Assembly: GCA_946894095.1 (NCBI GenBank)
Contig: OX335644.1
Coordinates: 5,871,595 to 5,935,594 of the forward strand
Source of the DNA: Incurvaria masculella
Taxonomy: Eukaryota > Arthropoda > Insecta > Lepidoptera > Incurvariidae
Length of the DNA: 64,000 nucleotides
Reading direction: 5' to 3'
The translations under genes and the position numbers were made by a program. The notes beneath the pieces are model-generated. The model saw nothing but the letters and a program-made list of their open reading frames with translations. It made no database searches and was not told the origin of the DNA. This document shows, piece by piece, positions 35,801 to 47,800 of this stretch (positions are counted from its first letter, which is position 1; the number at the start of each line of letters is the position of its first letter).

Positions 35801-38800
35801 GCAAGCAAAAAGAAAATCTTCATACGAATTTTGTTTTCTCTGTGGTTTGACCCAGAATACATATACCGAAAAAACAAAGACATGCAGACACAGATATTTG
35901 TAGCCTAATATTAGATACCAAATATCAAGTAAGTTGGAACAGTGGTTTTCAAATGATTAGTAAACTACGATTGTATGGGAGGCAATATTTTCTAATGCTT
36001 ACGGCCCCACCTTAAGATCTGTCTACTAAAAAAAAACCAAATAAATATGGAATTTTCGTTAATTGATTCAGGTTAGTTAAACTGACTTCACATGGCGACA
36101 CTAAAGTATTCATATGTTTCAAAACGATGCTAAAAGAAGATTATTGTGAAAAGAATGAACACGCAATAACGTAACCAATAACTTTGTAAAAATTACATTT
36201 AAAGTAGCTTTCAAGGCCAAACCGAACATTTTCTTTTCCACAATAATTGACATTGATTAAGATCTCTGCTTTTTCTCCCACCCCTATTTTAATTTCTCCA
36301 TGTAGTTTTCCTAATAGTATACTGGGCAGACTCGCTCACACGCTATCTTTTTTTTATGTAACTGAACATGGATGGCTAATACCAAACTGACCGTCAGATG
36401 TTAGCCTCACACACCACAGGGAAACTAGGTGCCATGCAAGGACCTTCCTTATATTGCTTGGCTACATTGAACTGGATGGAAAACACGGACATTTTTCATT
36501 GCCGCTTCGACCATTGTAAATTCAATACGATGGTACCACCCCGGGCGGGATTTACCCTACCGCCTATTAAGAAAGGTAGGGGAATGAGCTTTGCACTTTG
36601 TTCCCCATGCGCCCAAACGATCGGTTTTAAAGTGCGCGGTTGTGACGTTGCGTGGTCACGCCGACAGATCTCGGACGGACAGCTGCTGGAGGCGATGGAC
36701 AAGAGGCTGCAGCACCACCCGCACTACACGTCGCGCCAGCTCTCGCCCGCCGACAAGAAGCTCAAGCACTCCGTCGACTTCCGCATCACGTGAGTTGCGA
36801 CCGGTGGCAACTTTATGATCCGCTCGTATCCTAAAATTAATACAAATATTAATATCTCGGTAACTAGACACTTTAGAAAAAAAAATCAAATGTATCTAGG
36901 AAAAACAGAAGGATTGCGTGCGCTATTTTATCACAGTTTGTGGTGTAGGGCCTAGAGAACTTGCCTTTCATGCGAGAGTTTATGGGTTCAAATGCTCGCC
37001 TCGGGCATGCGTCACTTTCTTTCTCTTTCCAAGTTGGATAAGTCAATTTGTCATGGGTGCGACCTGTTCCATGGTTCGAACCCAAGTAAAACTGTAGGTC
37101 CGAATCCTGACCGTCTCGAACCAGCAATGAAAAATTATATCAGTGTTTTTCAATGTAGGAGTGGCTTAAAATGAGAAGGCCCTGGCATGACACACCGCAG
37201 TGTTGGGCTAACACCATGACAGTCAGTGTGGTATTAGCCATCAATGTCCAGTTCCGTTAAAAAACATGTTGGTCAGTATATTGTTTCTTATTCTAGTTTT
37301 TTTTAATAGTTTTTTTTCGTAAAAGAACCTCGCAATTAGTACAAAATGTGATCATGTGTATTTGTTCCCATTCGGCCTTACGAAGCAAAGCTAGTCCTAG
37401 TAAGTTAAAATGTAAGCAAAAAAAATGCCCACCAGCAAATGGAGATGGGATTTATACTTACACCTCCGACATGCTAGTCGAACGCTATACCAATGCACCA
37501 AAGCACTCTTTGTTAAATGAATTCCGTGGAAGATATTGACGATTTCGTATTTTTTTCTCTGGGTTCTCCCATGGTTACCTCATATTCACATTTCACATTC
37601 GTAGGAAGGTTCTTGTCATACATTAAGGAAATCACCTGCACTCTCGAAAGGTTTAGGACAACCGTCACGACATCTCTTAATATGGAGCTCGACATTGTTG
37701 TTTGCGAGCAGTCACTACGCGGGCGACGTGACGTACGCGGTGACGGGCTTCATGGACAAGAACAAGGACTCGCTGTGGCAGGACCTCAAGCGGCTCCTGC
37801 ACTCCTCCACCAACCGCTCCCTCAGCCTCATGTGGCCGGAGGGCGGCACCAACATACAGCAGGTATCAACCGCAATATTCTTTCAATTCCGATTAGATTT
37901 TCTATTGATCGAATGATGCTAACCACCATTTATTCTTGATGTAATCGAATGGTAAACGACAGAACATAGCAGTTTTTTAAACTATTTATTTATTTTTGTA
38001 TAGATTGGGGTTTCTTTTGCTATATACAATGCAAGCGGTCTTCAAAAACAATTTTTTATTAGTATAGGGTGGGATTTATTTTACATATACCTCATGTCAT
38101 ATGTAACGAAGTCTTGTTTTATAGAATGCATTGGAGCCATAATTCAATCACAACAGTGACATTCTGCACTGTACTGGGTCCATCTCGCAGAGGGTTAACA
38201 TTTTAGTTTGTTGATGGCATCTGTGTAAATGTAAATTTATGTACAAGTAAATTAATTAGTTTGGTTAAGTGAATTTATTATTTAAAAAATGTAAAAAAAA
38301 AATTGGTTTTATGTGCAAGGGTGTGTGTGTGTGTGAAAAACTTGTAGACTACCAAATGCTCCAGGTATTGTTATCAGCCAATAATTTAGCAAAGAAGAGA
38401 AGCTGTTCAACCTGCTTTAGTTTTGTGTTTTCCTAAAGAAGTTTTTTTATTTTGTACTTGCATGAATATCATTGTTTAGACATCGAAGCGGCCCCCGTCA
38501 GCGGCGACGCTGTTCCGCGGCTCCATGGCGGCGCTGGTCACGGGGCTGCAGAGCAAGGAGCCGTTCTACGTGCGCTGCGTCAAGCCCAACCCCATTCAGT
38601 CACCAAATGTTTGGGACGAGCAGATTGTAAGTGGCTTGTTTTGTATTTATTGTATAATTATAGACTTTGCACGCTATCCCATAGTCCTCGAAGGAACCCA
38701 TTGCTCCGCGATATTCAGTTATGGGGACCAGATGGAGAATCAAATGGTTTAACATAGAGGTTTTTTATGTCGCCGTGGCTTCACTCACGATGCTGATGGC

Positions 38801-41800
38801 TATCTATTTGGATAATCAATTTAAAAAATATCCAATCGTGACACATAATTTCAAAGAATACCTTTGGTAACACAATAAAACAAAAGCCATGTTGTTGTCA
38901 TGGTGACATTATTTAATGGAATATTTTTGGACAGCTCGACTACTATGAAAATGTACTACTGTAATTTCCCACATGATGCCCAAAATTATGGTCACTCTGA
39001 GAGTGTGGGCCTCATGTTGTTTATTGTTAATTCATCATCCCTAGACAGTACACTGCACTCGGATTTGTCATATTTATCATGGCTCCGTTATAACTATCTT
39101 AATGTACTTTGAAACAAATATCTCGATTTCATAGTTTACCGACAGAAGAGATTAAATGATCCAGAGGATCGGTTGGTCCTTATTTTGGGATATCCACAGT
39201 GTATGGGTGCCTGTTCCACGTTGAGAGACTGTAGAAAGATGTCGTTGTAAAAGTATACTTATTACACTTATTAAGCGTCAAGCAGTTTGCGGAGTGGGCG
39301 TTGAGGTCGGTGTGGGTGCGGTTGGCAGGTGCGGCACCAGGTGGCGTACCTCGGACTGGTGGAGAACGTGCGGGTGCGGCGCGCGGGGTTCGCGTCCCGC
39401 CAGCGCTACGACCGCTTCCTCAAGCGGTACAAGATGCTCTCGCAGTACACGTGGCCCAACTTCAAGCAGGGTAGCGACAAGGACGGCGTGATGGTGCTGC
39501 TGCGCGACCGCGCCGTCACCGACGTGCAGTACGGCCACACCAAGCTCTTCATACGGTGAGGGTTGCACTTGGTCTCGAATATTTGTTTATGCTATTTACG
39601 ATCCATTCTCACGTTTTCGCGGTTATCGAGGCGAACCTAACCTAACCTAACCCAGTTGAGCGCAACTCCTCTCACTCCATAATGCTCTAATTTGAAAAGT
39701 AGGATGTTGTGTTCGACAAACTCAAACTCAAATTCTTTATTGGTTCATACAACATAACTTATATTCACATATTAATTTAAATGAAGACTTGTCAACAATG
39801 TGGATAGTTCGTCGTGTTGTATACCAAATGGCGCTAGCTCAGCTTACTTTGCTAGTCTAACTATACAGGCTGCTGTTTTTCAGCTAGGACACCTATGTGT
39901 GAAGGGGTGTGAGTCTTGTGTGACAAGACAAGGTCAAATACCTTGGAAGGTCAAAAAAAAGCCACCGACCTGTTCATGTTTGTCTAGCGATGTGAGGATT
40001 AGGTTAGTGAGTTCATGTTTAGTTTCACTCACTGAGTTTTCTGGGCAAAATCCAAGTTGGTAGATTGTGAGGCTTTGATTATTGCCCAAAAAGGCTGTTA
40101 TTCCATGTTTACACTTGGTTTTTTCAGATATTTTCGAAAATGCAGGCAAAATCGCAATTGGCCTGTAGTTTTCAGTGAGTGTTTTAGTGCCTTTTTTATG
40201 GAGTGGGATGAGTGTTGCCAGTTCCAACATTTCCGGAAAAGTTCCACTTTCAAAAGAACTGTTTACTAAATATATTATTACTTTAGTTATAGGTTCGTAA
40301 CTTTGTTTTATTAAGTTTATTGAAATACCATGTTTACTAGACAAATATAAATATAGAAATAAAACATAAGTAAATAAACCTAAAACAAAAAAAATACCAC
40401 TCAGTAATTCAAAAACCTGATATATACACATTAGCTTATGAATTTATTAATTATAAACCAAACAAAAAATAATAGCATTATGAGCTATCCATATCGAGTT
40501 CTATAAAATGATACGAGTGAATGTGGTGTGTGGTGGTGGGGGCAGGTCGGCGCACACGCTGCACGCGCTAGAGGAGGCGCGCGCGGAGCTCATCCCCAGC
40601 ATCGTGGTGCTGCTGCAGAAGCTGTGGCGCGGCGCGCTCGCGCGCATGCGCTACCGCAAGATGAAGGCCGCCATCACCATCTACAGGGCGTGGAGGTCGG
40701 TAGCATTCCCCGTGCCCTCTATTCTGTAACTGTCTATAGTCTATTGACAAATGTACCATACTGAACTTAGAAAAAAGAATCCTCGAATGCAGGCCTTGCA
40801 GATGCAAAAACCTATAATGAGTGTAGAATCACAGAAGGATCTTGGTGTAGCTGTTACTGAAAATCTAAAGTGGGAAACCCATATAATAGCAATGGTGTGA
40901 AAACTCCCTCATATTTGTTATAAGGAAAGCTTTCTCATCGATAACCAGTGAACTATTCTTAAAACTTTACAAACAGGAGTCCATATTTCCCTCAAGATAT
41001 TGATGTATTAAAAAGAGTTCAAGAGGTAAAATGCATTGGTCCTGTGAGTCTTCAATTTAAAAGAACAACTCCGAAGGGACGTAGGGTCTCTCTCTATGTT
41101 CTATCGTCCTTACCACGGAGAATGCTCGTCCGCTCACGCTTGTATTATTTTTACGTGCCGGAACCCACATATCACTATCACTGACACACAAAGTGTCTAC
41201 TTGAATGGTCTGTTAAATGTGTGTACATTGATTGGTCCAGAAACTACAAGTGCCGGCAGTACATCGCGAGCCTGCAGCGCAGCTTGGACCGGCGCGGCGT
41301 GATCGCTCAGTGGCCGCCGGCGCCGCGCGGCGTCAACGCACCGCTCATCCACGCCGCCTACCGCCGCTGGCGCGCCTACCTCACGCTCAAGCCCATCCCG
41401 CGCGACCAGTGGCCGCAGCTCAAGTGGGTGCTATCTTAGGCGGGGTAGATCGCGGCCCGTCCCCTCCGCGCGCAAACAGCCGCACAGAACCAAAACAATA
41501 GCGGATTTGACTTCTGCGCTGCCACCATATGGCGCTTGGGTAGGACAGGATCCGATCCGGGCAATATACCAATAGGTTTCACAATACTGTATTGGGGGCA
41601 CAGCCGCGTATATTTAACGTCTCCACGTGGATAACGACGAAACGAATGTCGTGTCGTAAGTTTGCTATTACTGGACAGACAGACTCCGATTATTTGTTTT
41701 GTCTATTTTTTAGGGTTCCGTACCCACAGGGTGCCAACGGAACCCTATTACTAAGCCTCCGCTGTCCGTCCGTCTATCACAGGGCTGTATGTCATGAACC

Positions 41801-44800
41801 GTAATAGGTGGGTAGCTGTAATTTTCACTGATTGTGTATTTATTTTGCCGCCATAACAACGAATAGATACATTTAAAAAAATTATAAAAATTGAAAAAAA
41901 AAAATACAAAAAACATGGTTAAATCTTGTACGATGGTACGGAGCCCTTCGTGGGCGAGTCCGACTCGCACTTGGCCGGTTTTTTATGTAACTGTGCCTGG
42001 TTTGTTAATACCTCACCCACCATAATGATATTAACCCAACACACTGCATTAATTATTATTATTATTATGTTATTTATATCACTAGCAGCTTAAAGCTGAT
42101 GCGTGAATTTCATTTTTCCCGGAGTGCACTTGTATATTAAAAGAATAAATAAAAATGGTATTACTAATATTACTTATGATTCACATTCTATATTTGTTTT
42201 GATTTTATTTATTGGTTGTTGATTGTTTATTATTATTATTGATTATTTGTTATTTTATTTTTTTATTGCCTTTAAGTGTTTGTCTAGTCGGTTTTTAAAT
42301 CCATTTACAGTTTCAGCACTAATGACCTCCTCCGGCAGCTTGTTCCAAGAGTCTACAACTCTGTTCACCAAGAAGTGTTTCCTGGGGTTAGAATTAGATG
42401 CAGAGTGGTTAAGTTTTAAGCTGTGCCCTCTAAGGTGTATGTTTGTATTTTTTGTGAACATTTCTTTGAGATTTGGTAAATTATAGTAATCATTGAGGAT
42501 TTTGTATGTTTCTATGAGGTCCCCCCGCTGGCGGCGTTCCTCCAGGGTGCTGAGTCCGAGAACTTTAAGTCGATGTTCATAACTTTGCTTCTTAAGTGTT
42601 GCAATCATTTTTGTGGCCCGTCTTTGAACGCCTTCCACAAGGTCTATATCCTTTCTAAAATAAGGGTTCCAAATCAGAAAAGCATATTCCAATAAGGGGC
42701 GAACATAGGCCTTATATAATTTTAGGAATAGTTCTGTATTTATGTACGAGAAGGCCTTTCTGATCATGTATAGTAGGGAATTGGCTTTCTTGACGACTTC
42801 TGTGATGTGTGTCTCCCATTTAAGATCTTCTGAAATTGTCACACCGAGATCATGTTGCGTTGTCACTGTCTCAATCATTTTTCCATCAAGCCAGTAAGAG
42901 TGATGTGGATTTTTGGGTCCTAGGTGTAGCACAGTGCATTTACTGGCATTGAGTGACAATAGCCACTCCTTTGTCCAGCCAGAAATCTTGTCAAGGGTGT
43001 CCTGGATTTTTTGCTGGGCGATAATAGGGTTAGCAAAAAATTTGGTATCATCAGCGAAAAGAGAGAAGTTGAGGTGTGTTATCTCTCCTAAATCTGTTAG
43101 GAATACTCCGAAGGCGACTGGGCCGACGACGGATCCTTGTGGTACACCGCTCAGAACTTGGTAAGGTTCAGACATATCCTCTCCAACTCGCACACGAAAC
43201 CGTCTATTTGTCAGAAAATCTCGGAACCATGACAGGAGATTTCCTCGGAAGCCAAAGTGTTCTAATTTATGCAAGAGCCGTTTGGTGGGAACTCTATCAA
43301 AAGCCTTCTCATAGTCCAGGTAAATGATGTCAGTGGGCCGTCTCTCATTCCAATCACACGTCCATTTGTCCACACATTTGAGCAGGTTGGTGACCGTTGA
43401 ACGTCTAGGGACAAATCCATGCTGCTCCTCAAGGATTACATTCTCATGGGCTAGGAAAGCTCTTATTTCCGATATTATTATTTTCTCCATGGCTTTGCAG
43501 ACAATACTCGTCAGGCTAATTGGACGGTAATTGGCTGGGTCGAATTTGTCACCTTTCTTATATATTGGTGTAACTATCGCCTCCTTCCAATCTGTTGGCA
43601 GCTTTCCACATTCAAATGATATAGTCATTATGTGTGCCAAATGGTCGCATAGTTCTGTAGAGCATTCCTTAAGAAAAACTGCGGGCAGTGAGTCGGGTCC
43701 CATGGCGGTGTTGTTTCTGAAGGATTGTAGAGACTTGTACACTGCAGCAGGACTAAACTCTACAGTTTCTATAGAGTTTTCTACTCTTGGAACTCCAATT
43801 TGTGGCATAGGCCCATCGCATTCTCGGACGTGGGATTTTTCAAATTGCTTAGCAAATACATTGGCTATTCCCCGGTGATCAGTAACTATGTCTGTAGAGT
43901 TGTGTGCTCGGAGCGCTGGCGGAATACCCACTTTAGAGGAAAGTTGCTTCCTGATGTACCCATAAAATGATTTGGGCCCAGTCTCTACAATGTGTGTCTC
44001 AAATGACCGCCTCGCTTGTCTTGTTACGCTGACAATGTTGTTATTGATGTTACGATAAGCTGCGTACGCTTTATCGGATTTAACAAGTTGGTAGAGTCTC
44101 CAAAGTTGTTTCTTTTTCTTTACCAATTCAAGAATATCTCTATTAATCCATGGTCTATTGGCAGATATAACTGTTTGTTTGGAGAGAGGTACGTGGGTGT
44201 TAAGTGCATTCTTTGCAATGGATCCAAATTCATTCCATGCTTCTATGATGTCAGTATGTTTATTGTTGAGATTTGCTTCCTTCAGCATTGTAGCTATGGA
44301 TTTATAGTCCGCTTTAAAATAGTTTGGCCGTAGTCTTTTCAGAGGATAGTAGCATCCGCGGTTCTCTATAATTTGTACACTAGCGAGAATAACTAGGTGG
44401 TCGCTCTTACCTACGTTGGGATGGTATTCCAATTTTGTACACAGATTTTCATCATTACACATAATAAGATCTAGAAGTGATTCTTGTTGGTTTCGTTTCC
44501 GAGTTATATTGTTTACTAGTTGATGTAAATTACTACTTGTGTACATTTCTATGAATTTATCGTGTAATGTGTTGTATCCATCAAACTTTTTCGGAGGCCA
44601 GTGGATGTCAGGCAGGTTAAAATCGCCCAGGATAAGTGTGGTGCCTGCCTCGGACGCCTGCTTTATTAAATCGAACAGCTGCTTATCTGACTCCTCCAAT
44701 GTGTAATGTGTTGGTCGGTAGACACCGCCCAGAAGAATATTGAAATTATTGTACTTCAAATCCAACCACAGGGCTTCAACATTGTTATTATGATATATGG

Positions 44801-47800
44801 TGTTTCTTTTAGCTACTATTGGGATATTTTTATGATAGTTTGAAATGTATATTGCTACACCACCCCATTTTTTGCCTCCGCCTCTATCTTGCCGGAACAG
44901 TGTGTATCCAGATATGCTGATGATGCTGTCTCCCACATCAGGTGTTAGATGTGTTTCGGTGATAATAATACATGTTGGTTTTAATTTGTTGATTTCTATA
45001 AGAAGTAGATCAAATTTCGCCGTTAAGGATGCCAGGTTCGTGTAGAAGAAGGTGAATTCGGTGATATTGGATAACATCACTTTTTTGGAATCTGCACTAT
45101 CTTGGGGCAGTTGTTGACATACTTAATAGTGATGTCATCCTCTCCTTTGGCAACCCTCTCCGCCAGTTCTTCCCTCAGCCTTCTCAGTTTGTCCTGCTGG
45201 TAGACCGTGAGGTCAGACTTGGCGGACACGGAGCTCGGTAGCTTCGACCTGTTCTTCAAAACAGCAATGGCTTCTCGCTTACCGGTCATGATGAGCTTGA
45301 GGGGGCGTGGAGTCGTGGAGCCGGGCTTCGGCTTACCGAGGCGGATGAGTGCACGGGGACGAGGCGGCTGCGGCAGAGCGGTGAGCGCTCGTTCCACGTT
45401 GCTCGCGTCCTCCTGTTTGCGCTGCTCCGCATCCTCCGCACTGGACTCAGGAATCCCGAACAGGATGACGTTTGAGCTCCGCAACCTCCTATCTTCAAGC
45501 TCCTCGACCACCATGTCGAGGTTCAGTGCCTCACCCCTACTTTTCTTCATCTCTGCGATTTCCCGTCGGAGGCCACCAATTTCTTCACTGAGGTCATTAA
45601 TGAGCTTCTTCAGACTGGGCAACTGGCGGAGGCCTACCTCGCAGTCTGGACAGAGGTACCGTAGTGATTGGGCGGTGAGAGTTACCACTCTTAGCTCCGT
45701 GGCAGTTAGCCCACTGCACTTAACACAAACGGCTCGCTCACATCCATAACACGATATTTTTGGGTTCTTTTCATCAACTTTTTGTATTTTTTTGTCACAT
45801 TTGTAGCAGGAAGCCATGATATTAACACTTTAACTTGGTTTTATTAGTTAGTGTAGGAATTTATTTTGTTGTTAAAATTTTTTGTATGGAGAGTGTGGGT
45901 AGTTCTTTGTTTACATTCACACTGTAGTTGACAAGTTTTGTTTATACGATTTATCTTATTGAATTCTTATTTCCACAAGGAGATAACACTCTCACTATGG
46001 TTTTAGCACAAGGGCTACAAGTTAAAAACACTTTGGAGTCGTGTCCTATCTTTCCACTGATTTTCGAGAATTTTGATTAGAGAACAAGTGCACTCAATTG
46101 ACAGTTGACAGTTCAATTCCCCCAAGGAATTAGGTGCCATGCCAGGACCTTCCCTTTATGAGCACAGCTACATTGAACTGGATGGGCAACACGGACAATT
46201 TGTAGATTTACGACCGATCACGCATGGGCGATGGGGGTCACCACATTCATTTCACATTCGCTCGTTAGTCCGTGGACGCAAAGGCGAGTGGCGTTACCTC
46301 AACTTAACTTTATCGTGCAATACTTTTATTTAGTTTATTATTATTTGTATTAAAGAACGCATAACAATGATCTGGTTGTGTTGATCAGGATGAAGATAAG
46401 CGCGGCGTCATGCCTGCGCGGGCGGCGCGCGGAATGGGGATCCGGCCGGCAGTGGTTCGGCGACTACCTCGCCATCCCCGCGTACAACCCCAACGCACAA
46501 GCCTATACCGCCGCCATCGCCTCCCTCAAGAAGTCGCATCAGGTACTACCCTATACGTACGAATATGAGCACAGCGCACCGTAAATAAGCCATATGAGCT
46601 GCTCGTAGCTTAGTGGCGCGAGGACTTGCCTAGCATACCAGAGATCTGGGTTTAAATCCTCACCCCGTTCATGCACAGCTTTCTTTCTCTTAGCTGAATA
46701 AGTGAATTTCGTCACGAATGCGAGCTGCTCCATGTTTCGGAATCCATGTAAAACTGTTGGTCCCCTTCCCCTACTAGGTGGTAGGGTTAAAGCCCGCCCG
46801 GGTTAGTACCATCTCATTGGATGAAAAGATGGTCGAAGCGGCAATGAAAAATTGTCCATGTTTTCTATCCAGTTCAATGTTGCTCATGCTCATAAAGGGA
46901 ATCATATCATCAATCATAGCACCCATGATGATTGTTTTTTTGTTGATTGTAGGTGTCGAAGGTTCTATTCTCGTGCCGCGTGCACAAGTTCAACCGGTTC
47001 AACAAAGCATCGGAGCGCTGCCTGCTCGTCACAGATCGTGCCATCTACAAATTGGATGCAGCAAACTTCAAGCCCCTCAAAAAACCTACTCCCATCACTG
47101 ATGTGAGTTTTAAAAACTATAAAAATAGTGATAAAAAATATTTCTCCGGTGTCTGTCCATTTGTCTAACTGACGGCCACAATAATCAATTCTGCAGAAGA
47201 ATATAAATTTTTATCTATAAACATCTAATGGTTATTAGAATTCGCTTCATTCGTCATGTTACAAAAACTAATTTGTGGTCAAAATATATGTTTTCGTAAA
47301 CTATACATCGTATAACAAAAAGATGAGCCCCCACGCACCTTCGTCGCAGTATACATTATTTCCTACCACCACCCTCTTTACCCTTGTGCCTATAAAGTCA
47401 TCTCGTATCCCACGTAGTGAGTTAGGTGTTAACTGGTAAGGTGTACTAACCCTTGATTGATTGAGTGTCAAAATATACCGTTTGCGTTGGCACCAGGTGG
47501 GCGCGGTGCGCTGCATGTCAGGCGACGTGCAGCTGGCGGTGCTGAGCGTGCCGGCCGCCAAGAATGACTTGGTGGTGGGGCTCGTGCCGCCGCAGCCGAC
47601 GCCCGTGTCGGCGGCGGGCGGCGGCGGCGGCGGGGGTGGGCTCCGCACCGCGCCCCCCCCGCCCTCCCGCCCTGACCTCGTCGGCGAACTCGTCGGAGTG
47701 CTCGCCAACCGCTACCACTTGTACGTCTCTCACCACCCCTTATTACTCCCTCTCTTCTAACTATTTATAAATATAAATGTATTTAAATATGTACATATAC

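Larger units (their letters stand above)
42051..46114 (-). mobile_element. Full-length two-ORF non-LTR retrotransposon (CR1/Daphne-like)
   Basis: Its ends are defined because it splits a SINE family B copy (left piece ends about 42050, right piece resumes about 46116). It has about 300 bp of 5' UTR, ORF1, ORF2 overlapping by one base, a short 3' UTR with a CAGC...GCTG hairpin and a terminal (ATT)n run. Both ORFs are open throughout, so it is young and possibly active. It is antisense within Myo31DF intron 13. Clade is inferred from the ORF1 cysteine domain and the ORF2 C-terminus. Confidence 0.9.

Noticed and set aside
45207..45749. 180-codon + strand ORF
   Set aside because: Antisense of the intact retrotransposon ORF1.
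46600..46662. tRNA gene
   Set aside because: A-box-like and B-box-like sequences are present, but no cloverleaf closes; the sequence continues into the SINE body, so it is a SINE head.
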